From Bacillus alkalicellulosilyticus (lineage in GTDB: Bacteria > Bacillota > Bacilli > Bacillales > Bacillaceae_F), in contig NZ_KV917381.1 in assembly GCF_002019795.1 (NCBI RefSeq), positions 3,876,068 to 3,940,067 on the forward strand: a DNA stretch of 64,000 nucleotides. Reading direction: 5' to 3'. Shown here one piece after another: positions 8,917 through 17,662 of the stretch. Both the position numbers and the translations under genes were made by a program. Below the pieces are notes generated by a model, which was not told where the DNA came from, did not search any database, and saw nothing but the letters and a program-made list of their open reading frames with translations. Each line of letters begins with the position of its first letter. Positions within the stretch are counted from its first letter, which is position 1.

Positions 8917-9939
8917 CTAATAAAAACTTCGAAGGATCTTTACTGATGATGAGAGGATGGTATAATCAACGATTCCTTTTGGAATAAGGACTGTGTCTCC
9001 AAACGAAACCGGAAGTGTGCGAAGTTGCCCCTCTGTTCGATATTGTAATTCTGCCTTACCATCAATAATAATTAACACTTCAGGGTTTTTTACGCTGACC
9101 AATCTAAAATGTTCAGATTGAGTACTTGTTATTTCTATTTTTTCTATTGTGAAAAATGGACATGTAACAAGTTCAGTATGTGTAATACACTCTTGTTCAA
9201 GTAACATTTTCGGTTCAATGTGAGAACTCGATTTTTCTCCAAATATCATCACTTCTTTTGCCTTATCTATGTGTAGTTCTCTTGGCTTCCCATTTTCAAG
9301 GCGTTCCCAATCAAAAACCCGGTAGGTTACATCTGAACATTGCTGTATTTCTAAAACCATCGTTCCTTTTAATAAAGCATGCATTGTACGAGCAGGAACA
9401 AAGATAAAGTCATCTTTGCTAATTGGTTTAAAATCTAAGTAGTCGACCACTTTTTTCTCATTAATTGCTCTTATGTATTCTTCACTGTTTTGAAAGGAAT
9501 GACCATAAATCACTTCTGATCCCTTTTCAGCCTCAAGAACATACCACGCTTCTGTTTTTCCAAAGTCATTTTCATTTTTAATCGCATACTCATTGTCTGG
9601 ATGAATTTGCACTGATAAATCCTCTTCAGCATGCAAAAATTTAATTAATAGTGGAAATCGAACTGGATTACCTTTAAGTTCTTTTTCTCCATTTGTCCAC
9701 GAGGACCCAAGATATTCTTCTGGATACATTTGAATAATTTCAGTTAACGATTTTCCTTTCAGCACCCCATTGGAGCATCGGTTCGAGTTTGAAGGGTGAT
9801 CAGATAACGTCCAGATTTCACCAATTGGACTTCCTTGCTCGGGTAACGCAAACACTGAAGCTAACTTTGCTCCACCCCAAATTCTCTCCATAGCAATGGG
9901 GTCAAACTTAAGTGGGTAAGGATGTATCTTATCTGTCAT
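8917..9939 (-). CDS. manA: mannose-6-phosphate isomerase, class I
   Basis: A 340-residue cupin enzyme that interconverts mannose-6-phosphate and fructose-6-phosphate. The zinc-site signature is clear in SVQIHPDNEYA and in the following GKTEAWYVLEAE; the upstream FPLLIKFLHAEEDLS is typical of the short Bacillus-type enzymes (ManA/Pmi/GmuF, about 315 residues). The C-terminal domain ends in VLIPKGIVDYTI. It is flanked by a LacI regulator upstream and a ROK kinase downstream on the same strand, which suggests a mannose or manno-oligosaccharide use operon without its own transporter here. GGAG precedes the ATG. Confidence 0.9.
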   Translation of the reverse strand: MTDKIHPYPLKFDPIAMERIWGGAKLASVFALPEQGSPIGEIWTLSDHPSNSNRCSNGVLKGKSLTEIIQMYPEEYLGSSWTNGEKELKGNPVRFPLLIKFLHAEEDLSVQIHPDNEYAIKNENDFGKTEAWYVLEAEKGSEVIYGHSFQNSEEYIRAINEKKVVDYLDFKPISKDDFIFVPARTMHALLKGTMVLEIQQCSDVTYRVFDWERLENGKPRELHIDKAKEVMIFGEKSSSHIEPKMLLEQECITHTELVTCPFFTIEKIEITSTQSEHFRLVSVKNPEVLIIIDGKAELQYRTEGQLRTLPVSFGDTVLIPKGIVDYTILSSSVKILRSFY

Positions 9940-10017
9940 GGTTTTGTTCTCCGTTTCTATTTTTTCTTATTTCCTTGCGTTGACTTTTTTTATGACATAC
10001 TCAGTAATTTAAGGGTT

Positions 10018-11049
10018 CTACTTCGGAGGAGCTACCGATTTTCTTATGATTACTTCTCCTTGAACTAACGTTTTTTCGGGAGGATAGGAATGATTGGCTA
10101 TTCTCCAATACAGTTTTGAAACAGCTCTTTTACCGATAGCTTCTTTTAAAACTTGTACCGTCGTTAAGCTCGGGTCAGTATACAATCCTACATCCAAGTT
10201 ATCAAAACCCGTAATTGAACAATCTTCTGGAATACGTAAATCATTTTCCTTCAAAACTTCCATTACTTTTTTTGCGATGTCATCGTTGGCACAGACAAAA
10301 GCGGTCGCCAACTTATTTCCTTCTTGTTTATAATTTGAAAACCATTGTGAGAACGTTTGTTTAAATTCCTGACTATACTTCAAATCAATTAATTCTGAAC
10401 GGATATCCTCGTGTAAACAAGCATACTCTATCGCTATTCGAAACCCTAACCAACGGTCATAAAAACTACGAGAATGTTCAATATCCCCTATAAAGAATAG
10501 ATGTTTATGTCCAAGCGATAGTAAGTGGTTCGTCACTTTTTGAACTCCATCAATATTATCCTTAAAAATAGAATCAGCTGTTATTAATGGTTCTTCATGG
10601 TCGATAAGGATGATAGGTACCTCTAGTTGTTGCAATTCTACTAGCATTTCAGTTGAAATACTTCCAACACCTATAATGCCTTTTAATCCTTTGGTGTGAA
10701 TCATATCTTGAAATGGTTGTTCTTCAGTCACTATGACCATTCCGTTATTTAATTCTTTTATTCCTTCTGATAGGCCTTCAACAATTTTCCCCCAATATAA
10801 GGACTCAAATTGATAGCGACGATTCGGTAAGACCACCATAATAAAAGAAGTTTGGTCTTCGTCCTTTTCATTTTGAAGCAATGGATTCACATTGTTTTTG
10901 AAGTAACCTAATTGTTTAGCAACAAATAGGATTTTTTCTCTTGTTTTATCCTTTACGCCTGGTTTTCCGTTTAGTGTTTTGGAAACAACATATTTCGATA
11001 CACCAACTGTATCCGCAATTTGTTGCATGGTGACTTTTTTTCTAGACAT
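10018..11049 (-). CDS. LacI family transcriptional regulator
   Basis: A 343-residue regulator. The N-terminal helix-turn-helix is MQQIADTVGVSKYVVSKTLNG, followed by the hinge region and a periplasmic-binding-protein-like sensor domain (LKGIIGVGSIS, VPIILIDHE, HLFFIGD, ITGFDNLDVG). The ATG at 11049 begins MSRKKVTMQQ, the family-typical start; the longer frame would add 27 odd residues. It is the first gene upstream of manA and the ROK kinase in the same direction, with 78 bp between, so it probably controls them in response to a sugar. The inducer is unknown. Confidence 0.85.
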   Translation of the reverse strand: MSRKKVTMQQIADTVGVSKYVVSKTLNGKPGVKDKTREKILFVAKQLGYFKNNVNPLLQNEKDEDQTSFIMVVLPNRRYQFESLYWGKIVEGLSEGIKELNNGMVIVTEEQPFQDMIHTKGLKGIIGVGSISTEMLVELQQLEVPIILIDHEEPLITADSIFKDNIDGVQKVTNHLLSLGHKHLFFIGDIEHSRSFYDRWLGFRIAIEYACLHEDIRSELIDLKYSQEFKQTFSQWFSNYKQEGNKLATAFVCANDDIAKKVMEVLKENDLRIPEDCSITGFDNLDVGLYTDPSLTTVQVLKEAIGKRAVSKLYWRIANHSYPPEKTLVQGEVIIRKSVAPPK

Positions 11050-11103
11050 TTGCTTCACCCTTACATCGCAAAAGTTATTTTTGTTATTTTTTATGTTAGC
11101 GAT

Positions 11104-11112
11104 ATTGTAGCA
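11104..11112 (-). promoter_or_regulatory. extended -10 promoter for the LacI gene
   Basis: On the minus strand TGCTACAAT forms an extended -10 box about 55 bases before the LacI start, with a TTGTTT candidate -35 located 15 bases further upstream. Confidence 0.5.
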
Positions 11113-11254
11113 TAGAAAAATTAAAAACAAAACAAGTAGAAGTCCACTCTATTGTTCTAACACTGTCAAATTATCTGTCAAATAACATACCTAAAAGCTA
11201 TCAAGCACTATATAATAGAAAGTATGACTAATCATGAGGAAGTGAGGGACAGGG

Positions 11255-12043
11255 ATGAATCATGAGATGAGCATCAAGAGACAAATTGTTAAGTATCAGT
11301 CTCAGCAATTTGTTACAATAGAAGATAACATTGTCACTGAGTTTCCACTGACGATTTTTGTAAATGGAATTGAATTTGCTACAATGGTATGTACCCCTAC
11401 CCACTTCGAAGAAATGGTTATTGGCTTTTTAGCATCCGAAGGACTTATTCGTTTTTACGAGGAAATCAAAAATCTCACAATAGATGAGGGTAAAGGCTTT
11501 GCCTATGTCGTATTATCTGAGAAGAAAGAAATCAATCAACAATCCTATACAAAGCGATTTATTGGTTCGTGTTGTGGAAAAAGCCGACAATTCTACTTTC
11601 AAAATGATGTAAAAACGGCTAAAACCTCAACGTCCAATACGATTGTGTCAGCAGAACAATGTGTAGCTTTGATGAACCATATGCAAGGAAACAGTCTTGT
11701 TTTTAAAGAAACTGGCGGAGTCCACAATGCCGCCATCTGTAGTTCTGAACAAGTTCTAGTCACCCGAACAGACATTGGGAGGCACAATGCGCTTGATAAA
11801 TTGTTTGGACATTGTATACGCAATAAAATCGCTGTGCGAGACAAGATCCTTGTTTTTAGTGGAAGGATATCTTCTGAGGTGTTAACGAAAGCGGCTAAAA
11901 TCGGTGTGGGAATCGTACTTTCGAAATCCGCTCCGACAGATCTAGCCATAAAACTTGCGGAAGATTTAAATATAACGGCTGTAGGCTTTATTCGTGGCAA
12001 TTCTTTTAATATCTATTCTCACCCACAGAGGATTGTCCTATAA
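11255..12043 (+). CDS. fdhD: formate dehydrogenase accessory sulfurtransferase FdhD
   Basis: A 262-residue FdhD protein, which transfers sulfur from a cysteine desulfurase to the molybdenum cofactor so that formate dehydrogenase becomes active. The catalytic cysteine pair is visible in GSCCGKS (Cys106-Cys107). Other family blocks are EEMVIGFLASEGLI, KETGGVHNAA, RTDIGRHNALDK and FSGRISSEVLTKA. A TATAAT box lies at 11211-11216 upstream. It is followed by a repeat element and then moaA, so molybdenum-cofactor functions cluster here, although no formate dehydrogenase gene is in the window. Confidence 0.95.
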   Translation: MNHEMSIKRQIVKYQSQQFVTIEDNIVTEFPLTIFVNGIEFATMVCTPTHFEEMVIGFLASEGLIRFYEEIKNLTIDEGKGFAYVVLSEKKEINQQSYTKRFIGSCCGKSRQFYFQNDVKTAKTSTSNTIVSAEQCVALMNHMQGNSLVFKETGGVHNAAICSSEQVLVTRTDIGRHNALDKLFGHCIRNKIAVRDKILVFSGRISSEVLTKAAKIGVGIVLSKSAPTDLAIKLAEDLNITAVGFIRGNSFNIYSHPQRIVL

Positions 12044-12245
12044 GAAAAACGGCTAGCGGTCTTTCTTAATTGCGATGCGCGAAGCCACTGCCCTCTCTTG
12101 AAAAGTATATTAATAAGTGTACTCCTTATTAATATACGCTGCAGTGAGCGAAGCCATCGCCCTACCTGTTCTAGCTTAAAAGACATCTATGAGCATCTAA
12201 ACTATTTATGATTTCTTACTTTATAAGAAAAACGGCAAAGCCGTC
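12041..12245. repeat. long interrupted hairpin repeat, copy B
   Basis: A repeat of about 205 bp. It opens with a small ACGGCTAGCGGT palindrome, then a nested hairpin at 12072-12160: GCGATG pairs with CATCGC, CACTGC with GCAGTG, and GTATATTAATAAG with CTTATTAATATAC around TGTACTC. Internal loops on both sides read GCGAAG. A non-hairpin tail (TAAAAGACATCTATGAGCAT) follows, then a second small palindrome. It is nearly identical to the copy at 13556-13765, so moaA and its partner ORF lie between two direct repeats. Confidence 0.85.
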
Positions 12246-12303
12246 TGTTATTTTGGGATCCTGATTTTTATACATTCCCATCAGACAAGAAAGGAGGCAC
12301 CAT

Positions 12304-13323
12304 ATGAGCAATGAGTCATCTATATTTGACCAATTGAATCGACCTCTTCGTGATTTGCGAATCTCGGTAACCGACAAATGTAACTTTCGTTGCTCCTACT
12401 GTATGCCAGCAGATATTTTCGGTCCAGATTTCCCATTCCTCTCAAGGAAGGAACTGCTTTCTTTTGAGGAAATTGAAAGGTTAACTTCGATTTTCGTTCA
12501 CACACTTGGCGTGAAAAAGATTCGAATTACAGGTGGAGAACCTTTAATGCGAAAAGATCTCCCCCTGTTAATTAAAAAGCTTTCCTCAATTGATGGGGTC
12601 CAAGACATTGCTATGACTACCAATGGTTCATTGCTAGCCAAACATGCAAAGTCTTTAAAAGAAGCTGGATTACAAAGAGTTACCGTCAGCCTAGATTCTC
12701 TAAATGATGAGATTTTCGGTAAGATTAACGGACGTGGTGTCTCTGTTCAAACGGTATTGGACGGTATTGAAGCTGCAGCTGCTGTCGATATGAAAGTTAA
12801 AATAAATATGGTCGTTAAAAGAGGTATGAATGAGCAAGAGATTATTCCTATGGCTTCATTTTTTAAAGAAAAAGGACATATTATTCGGTTTATCGAGTTT
12901 ATGGACGTTGGCAATTCAAATGATTGGAAGCTTAATGATGTGTATTCCAAGAAACAAATCATTGCTGATATTGATAAAGTCATGCCTTTAGAAGCAATTG
13001 AACCAAATTACCCTGGAGAGGTTGCCACTCGATACCGGTATGTTGGGACGAATGAGGAAATTGGTGTCATCTCGTCAGTAACAGATGCGTTTTGTGGAAG
13101 TTGCAATCGAGCTCGTCTATCGGCAGAAGGGAAACTTTATACATGTCTATTTTCTTCGATCGGTCATGACATAAGAGATCCTATCAGGTCTGGGTTAGAT
13201 GATAACCAGCTGGCTGACTACCTGAGTGCCATTTGGTTTAAACGAAACGACCGCTACTCAGAAGAACGAGGCAAGATAACAAGGAAAACCAAAAGAGTTG
13301 AAATGTCTAGAATTGGTGGCTAA
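12304..13323 (+). CDS. moaA: GTP 3',8-cyclase MoaA
   Basis: A 339-residue radical SAM enzyme that converts GTP to 3',8-cyclo-7,8-dihydro-GTP in the first step of molybdenum cofactor synthesis. The N-terminal cluster is bound by [11 protein letters not shown] (Cys26, Cys30, Cys33) and the C-terminal one by Cys264, Cys267 and Cys281 in [18 protein letters not shown]. The essential C-terminal Gly-Gly is present in MSRIGG. AAAGGAGG lies upstream of the ATG. It is isolated from other moa genes, sits between two copies of the same repeat, and is close to fdhD. Confidence 0.96.
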   Translation: MSNESSIFDQLNRPLRDLRISVTDKCNFRCSYCMPADIFGPDFPFLSRKELLSFEEIERLTSIFVHTLGVKKIRITGGEPLMRKDLPLLIKKLSSIDGVQDIAMTTNGSLLAKHAKSLKEAGLQRVTVSLDSLNDEIFGKINGRGVSVQTVLDGIEAAAAVDMKVKINMVVKRGMNEQEIIPMASFFKEKGHIIRFIEFMDVGNSNDWKLNDVYSKKQIIADIDKVMPLEAIEPNYPGEVATRYRYVGTNEEIGVISSVTDAFCGSCNRARLSAEGKLYTCLFSSIGHDIRDPIRSGLDDNQLADYLSAIWFKRNDRYSEERGKITRKTKRVEMSRIGG

Positions 13324-13333
13324 AGGAGTTGAG

Positions 13334-13558
13334 ATGATGGGTGAATGTAAACTTGACCACTCACTAGAAGATGTTAAGAAAAAACTAGAACAACAGCAAT
13401 CTTTTTTACCAGTTTCCCTAGTGCAAAAGTGTGAAGCCTTTTTAGAACAGGAACCGACACAATTACAGCTGAACGAACTTTTTCACCTTCTTAAAAAGTA
13501 CGACTTAGCCACAAAGGTAGAACAACAAGAAAGAAATAAAGCGATCGAACAATTGTAA
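13334..13558 (+). CDS. small helical hypothetical protein downstream of moaA
   Basis: A 74-residue soluble helical protein, beginning MMGECKLD and rich in Leu, Lys, Glu and Gln (KKKLEQQQSFLP, FHLLKKYDLATK). I do not recognise it. AAAGGAG precedes the double ATG at 13334/13337, so the start is shortened from the longer overlapping frame. It follows moaA by ten bases and is almost certainly co-transcribed, suggesting a link to molybdenum cofactor or formate dehydrogenase function. The repeat copy C begins right at its stop codon. Confidence 0.7.
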   Translation: MMGECKLDHSLEDVKKKLEQQQSFLPVSLVQKCEAFLEQEPTQLQLNELFHLLKKYDLATKVEQQERNKAIEQL

Positions 13559-13765
13559 GAAAAACCGCGAGCGGTCTTTTCTTACTTGCGATGCGCGAAG
13601 CCACTGCCCTCTCTTGAAAAGTATATTAATAAGTGTACTTCTTATTAATATACGCGCAGTGAGCGAAGCCATCGCCCTGCCTGATCTAGCTTAAAAGACA
13701 TCTATGAGCATCTAAACTTTTTATACTTTCTTACTTTGTAAGAAAAACCGCGAGCGGTCTTTTAG
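13556..13765. repeat. long interrupted hairpin repeat, copy C
   Basis: Nearly the same sequence and layout as the copy at 12041-12245, with the nested hairpin at 13588-13675 (GCGATG/CATCGC, CACTGC/GCAGTG, GTATATTAATAAG/CTTATTAATATAC). It carries the same tail and a flanking palindrome, CCGCGAGCGG, at each end. It begins at the stop codon of the small ORF after moaA. Confidence 0.85.
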
Positions 13766-13791
13766 GATTTTTTTACTTTCTGCTTATATAG

Positions 13792-13832
13792 AAAAAGAGT
13801 GCCCTTAGCGCTAGACTGGGACTCTTTTTTTA
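13792..13832. terminator. bidirectional terminator
   Basis: AAAAAGAGTGCCC pairs with GGGACTCTTTTTT across a short loop, with T-runs in both directions. It closes the minus-strand MFS gene and anything read through from moaA. Confidence 0.75.
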
Positions 13833-13834
13833 TT

Positions 13835-14965
13835 TTATTGTGCAATTACTTTTCGTCTTCTACCTATTGTCACACTTAACAGTAGCAAAATGAAAGAAGC
13901 TACGATAAACCCTTGATTGGGGGATACACCTAAAAGTCCAATCACTATAGGACCAATGACAACTCCAAGAGAGAAAAAGGCGTAGAAGATTCCAAACGCT
14001 CTTCCCCGCTCTTCCACTTCTGTTTTGTCGATGATTAAAGAAGTCATCGCTGGAAAGAGTAGTGCAAAGCCGAATCCAAATAACACCATTGCAACTAGAA
14101 GCAGACCAAATGATTGAAAAGCACTTAGCAGCACTAACGCTACAGCCATAATGCTCATCCCTGCAACCATTGTTGTCGTTTTCCCTATTGTCTTTAACCA
14201 GCTAGAGACCGGCAAAAGAAACAAAATAATCGCAGCCACTCCATAAGAACTCATAAGCATTCCAGTCGAAGCTGCTCCTAATCCAAGAGCCTTTACTTTT
14301 AACGGAAGCATAAGCGTTAAAATCCCAATCGAAAACATAAGCGCAAAAGCACCGATATAAGACTGTCTCAACTGAATAATTCTCTTTTTTGGCAAGAGAA
14401 ATGACTTCTTTTTCATTTTACCATTCATGTTTGATTCAGGAAGAAACAATCCAACAAGAATCGCTGTTATTAACAAAAGAATAAACAACGAAGTAAAGAC
14501 AAAAGAACGTCCATAGATTTCACTTAAGGTCCCACTAAAAGCAGGACCCAATATGGCCGCAATTCCAATTGCTGCACCTGATAACGACATTGCTTTTCCA
14601 CTTGTCTGCTCTTTTTTAAAATCACTTAGCAAGGCAAATACGGCAGGAACCATTAATCCTCCACCAATTCCATGTAAAAAGCGTACTAATACCAATTGAG
14701 ACGGCATGTAAACAAATGCATAAAGAAGTACGCTTACAGCAGCAATAAGCATTCCAACGACCATCACTTTTTTCCTTCCGATTTGGTCGATCCAGCGGCC
14801 CGCTACAAGATTTCCAACCATATTACTAAACGAGTACATTCCAACAGTTAACCCAATCATAAAAGAAGTACCACCAATCTCTTCAGCAAATGGAGAAATA
14901 ATCGGAAATTGCGCAAAGTTGTCTATAAAACTAATAATGATTACGAAATAAATAAAATATATCAT
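13835..14965 (-). CDS. MFS transporter
   Basis: A 376-residue major facilitator transporter with about 12 membrane helices. The loop 2-3 signature is visible as VAGRWIDQIGRKKVM, and a second half-repeat signature occurs near RGRAFGIFYAF. A hydrophilic loop after helix six (ESNMNGKMKKKS) divides the halves. It resembles drug or sugar efflux members of the family; the substrate is unknown. GGAAGGG precedes the ATG. It is a single gene; upstream lie a degraded hairpin repeat and four 21-bp direct repeats. Confidence 0.85.
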   Translation of the reverse strand: MIYFIYFVIIISFIDNFAQFPIISPFAEEIGGTSFMIGLTVGMYSFSNMVGNLVAGRWIDQIGRKKVMVVGMLIAAVSVLLYAFVYMPSQLVLVRFLHGIGGGLMVPAVFALLSDFKKEQTSGKAMSLSGAAIGIAAILGPAFSGTLSEIYGRSFVFTSLFILLLITAILVGLFLPESNMNGKMKKKSFLLPKKRIIQLRQSYIGAFALMFSIGILTLMLPLKVKALGLGAASTGMLMSSYGVAAIILFLLPVSSWLKTIGKTTTMVAGMSIMAVALVLLSAFQSFGLLLVAMVLFGFGFALLFPAMTSLIIDKTEVEERGRAFGIFYAFFSLGVVIGPIVIGLLGVSPNQGFIVASFILLLLSVTIGRRRKVIAQ

Positions 14966-15035
14966 CAACGCTGACCCTTCCTGTACTGTAATAGCAGCCT
15001 ACTTCATTATTTCATTAATAGATGGTGATATATCA

Positions 15036-15152
15036 TAAGAAAAACCGCTATCGGTCTTTTCTTAATTGCGATGCGCGAAGCCATCGTCCTGCCTGATCTA
15101 ACTTAAAAGACATCTATGAGCATCTAAACTTTTTATACTTTCTTACTTTGTG
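15036..15152. repeat. long hairpin repeat, internally deleted copy D
   Basis: This copy keeps the opening palindrome (ACCGCTATCGGT), GCGATGCGCGAAGCC and the whole tail, but lacks the inner hairpin. The join falls exactly at the GCGAAGCC sequence that occurs on both sides of the hairpin in copies B and C, as expected of deletion between short direct repeats. Confidence 0.75.
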
Positions 15153-15161
15153 AAAAAATTT

Positions 15162-15235
15162 AATAATTCATGAAAAAGAGATAATAATTCATAAAAAAAA
15201 AACAATAATTCATGAAAAACTAGCAATAACCCATG
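15162..15235. repeat. four 21-bp-spaced direct repeats, AATAATTCATG
   Basis: AATAATTCAT(G) recurs at 15162, 15183 and 15204, with a variant AATAACCCATG at 15225, each exactly 21 bp apart. The spacing equals two helical turns. They lie about 200 bp upstream of the MFS gene start and upstream of no other start. Confidence 0.7.
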
Positions 15236-15290
15236 AAACCTTACTTTCAGCTATAGTTTATCATGTCTCTCCCCTCAGCGATGTGACAAA

Positions 15291-15331
15291 AAAAGCAATG
15301 GCAAGAAATCAAACCTTGCTCATTGCTTTGT
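15291..15331 (-). terminator. terminator of the GH4/kinase operon
   Basis: On the minus strand AAAGCAATG pairs with CATTGCTTT, with GCAAG/CTTGC further in, followed by a T-run. Confidence 0.85.
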
Positions 15332-15335
15332 ATAA

Positions 15336-16643
15336 TTAAAACTGAGGTAAATACTCTTTATTTTCTGCTAGTATATCATCAACTATTTTTTTGGCAAGCG
15401 TAGCTGAACCTACTAACGGATGAATTGTTAGAGCATGAATGGACGCTTGATAATTACCAGTGACACCCGCTTCTACCGTAAGGGTTTCATACGCTTTAAC
15501 TACTTGCAGTAACCCTTTCACTTGTGGCGGGAGTTCCTCACTCACATGAAGTGGATGAGCTCCTTGCGCATCAATCACACAGTTCACTTCCACCGCTACA
15601 TGATCAGGAAGACATGAAATGACTCCATTGTTCATGACATTTACGGTTTGGATATCTCTTTTATTATTATAAATCGATGAGATTAGATCTAGGGCTGCTT
15701 CAGAATAATATGCCCCGCCTCGTTCTTGCAGCTGTGGGGGTTTCATCGCAAGGTTTTCATCTTTATACAATTCAAATAGCTCCGTTTCAACCTGTTGAAC
15801 AACATTTGCTCGTGTTCCTGTTGTATTCAACGATTCAAGCTGTTCTGCTAGCATCTCTTCTTTCATATAAAAATATCGGTGGTACGCACATGGCAATGAC
15901 CCGAGTGATTGTAAGAAATCATCATCCCATCCGAAATCAGGTACATTTTTCATCGTTAACCCTTTCGCGTCTGATGCTTTAGACAACACTTCAGAAGTAA
16001 TATCTTTGCCTTGAACGATAATTTTTGTCGTCCAATTTAAATGATTAATGCCAACCATCTCAATAAACACATCTGATACTTCCGTGTCAAAAAGCTTTGC
16101 GACCTGCATTTTAGTTCCAATTGGAATGTTACATAATCCAATCGTCTTGACGTTCGTATGGGTTAAAACCGCCTCAGTAAGAATACCTGCTGGATTTGTG
16201 AAATTTAATAAAAAAGCATTTGGAGCAAGTTCCTCGATGTCTTTGCAAATATCTAGGACAACAGGAATTGTACGGATGGCTTTGGCAAACCCACCTGCAC
16301 CAGTTGTCTCTTGACCAATACAGTTATATCGTAAAGGAATATGTTCATCTCGAGCACGGGCCTCTAATAACCCAACACGAATTTGAGTAATGACAAAGTC
16401 TGCATCCTTAATCGCTTCTCTTCGGTCCAAAGTTAGCGTTATCTTTGTTGGGACTCCTGCTTTTTCTAACATTCGTTTCGCTAGCGCACCAACGATCTCC
16501 AACTTTTCTTTTCCTGCTTCTATATCAACTAAGTACAGTTCCTCTACCGGAAGCTCTGCATGACGGATGATAAATCCTTCAATTAATTCAGGTGTATATG
16601 AGGACCCTCCACCGATAACACAAACCTTTAAGCCTTTTTTCAT
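15336..16643 (-). CDS. GH4 6-phospho-glycosidase (NAD- and metal-dependent)
   Basis: A 435-residue family 4 glycosidase, which uses NAD and a divalent metal to split 6-phospho-glycosides by a redox-elimination route. The N-terminal NAD site is VIGGGSSYTPEL. The conserved metal ligands are seen in GLCNIPIG (Cys171) and GINHLNW (His201), and QETTGAGGFAKA is typical of 6-phospho-beta-glucosidases (LicH/CelF/ChbF type). Its start overlaps the stop of the upstream kinase gene by four bases (ATGA), so the two are translationally coupled. The partner kinase suggests it acts on phosphorylated amino-sugar or beta-glucoside disaccharides. Confidence 0.9.
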   Translation of the reverse strand: MKKGLKVCVIGGGSSYTPELIEGFIIRHAELPVEELYLVDIEAGKEKLEIVGALAKRMLEKAGVPTKITLTLDRREAIKDADFVITQIRVGLLEARARDEHIPLRYNCIGQETTGAGGFAKAIRTIPVVLDICKDIEELAPNAFLLNFTNPAGILTEAVLTHTNVKTIGLCNIPIGTKMQVAKLFDTEVSDVFIEMVGINHLNWTTKIIVQGKDITSEVLSKASDAKGLTMKNVPDFGWDDDFLQSLGSLPCAYHRYFYMKEEMLAEQLESLNTTGTRANVVQQVETELFELYKDENLAMKPPQLQERGGAYYSEAALDLISSIYNNKRDIQTVNVMNNGVISCLPDHVAVEVNCVIDAQGAHPLHVSEELPPQVKGLLQVVKAYETLTVEAGVTGNYQASIHALTIHPLVGSATLAKKIVDDILAENKEYLPQF

Positions 16644-17617
16644 TTCTCATACCCTCCATAGCTTGCAAACTTATTTTCTATATCTTTGGTAACTGGAAGT
16701 CCTAGGCGGTCCATTGCTAATAAAATTGATCCGTAGACAGGCTCCATTTTTGGAATAACCAACTCAAACTCAATCGACTCTTGGCTTAAGGTCTGGCATA
16801 AAGACTCAAGTAAATATTTATTTTTTCCTTTTTGGAGGACACTGCCTGTTAAAACAACTTTGACCGTATCATTGAATCCACCTAATCTTTTAATGACAGA
16901 GTTTGCTGCTAAGCCTAGTTCCTGGCCTGCTTTTTCTAAAATAGAAATAGAAAGTTGATCCCCTTCATCAGCTGCTTCATGTAACACTTGAGTCAGCTGA
17001 ATCGGAACATCGTATCTGTCCTCATCTAAAAATGAATGGAACATTTCTTCAACAGAAGAAAATCCAAAGTACCTTGGGACTTTCGTTGTTAATAGTGAAG
17101 GGATTTCACGATACTCCCATGAGCGTATTGCAGCGCGAAATGTTTCCTTCGCAAGCTCTCCTCCCCCGCCCCAATCACCATAAAATGTCCCGAATCCTCC
17201 CGTTTGCGTTGTTTCACCTTGTTCGTTTCTTCCGGCAGCATTTGTTCCTGACCCACAAACAAGAACAACACCTGTATATGCTGAAGAACCGGTACGAAGA
17301 CCTTCCATCGTGTCGCATACGACATCCCATTTTGAAAAAGGAAGAGTAGATAATGCAGGAAGAATAATGTTAAAATCTTTTTCTCGGTCTGCTCCTGATA
17401 GCCCATATTGTACAAAATCAATGTCCTTTTCTTTCAACCCAGCCTCGAGTAGAGCGCTTTCAATTGATTGTTGAATATGCAGAAGGGATTGCTTCATTCC
17501 GATGGATTGATGATTCCCACCCCCAGCAATTCCTGTACCTAAACGATTGCCATGCTCGTCACAGATAACCGCATAGGTTTTGCTTCCTCCACCGTCAATA
17601 CCAATAATGTATGCCAT
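16640..17617 (-). CDS. BadF/BcrA ATPase-family N-acetylglucosamine kinase-like protein
   Basis: A 325-residue protein of the BadF/BadG/BcrA/BcrD ATPase family, which in this size class includes N-acetylglucosamine and muramic-acid-type sugar kinases. The phosphate-1 loop IGIDGGGSKTYAV is at the N-terminus; VCGSGTNAAGR, GGFGTFYGDWGGGGELA and VVLTGSVLQKGKN are the other ATP-site blocks. The ATG at 17617 follows AGAGGG by six bases; the longer frame is rejected because it would run through the operator palindrome. It is coupled to the GH4 gene and divergent from a GntR regulator. Confidence 0.88.
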   Translation of the reverse strand: MAYIIGIDGGGSKTYAVICDEHGNRLGTGIAGGGNHQSIGMKQSLLHIQQSIESALLEAGLKEKDIDFVQYGLSGADREKDFNIILPALSTLPFSKWDVVCDTMEGLRTGSSAYTGVVLVCGSGTNAAGRNEQGETTQTGGFGTFYGDWGGGGELAKETFRAAIRSWEYREIPSLLTTKVPRYFGFSSVEEMFHSFLDEDRYDVPIQLTQVLHEAADEGDQLSISILEKAGQELGLAANSVIKRLGGFNDTVKVVLTGSVLQKGKNKYLLESLCQTLSQESIEFELVIPKMEPVYGSILLAMDRLGLPVTKDIENKFASYGGYEK

Positions 17618-17662
17618 GTACATCCCTCTTTCAGGTTGTATATTATCCTCAATGTAGATTAT

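Noticed and set aside
9980-10012. TTGACT promoter-like -35 on the plus strand
   Set aside because: No matching -10 at the right spacing and no plus-strand gene downstream.
15162-15235. Short CRISPR-like or origin iterons
   Set aside because: The motif is 11 bp at 21-bp spacing with AT-rich similar gaps; no DnaA boxes, replication gene or cas gene lies near.
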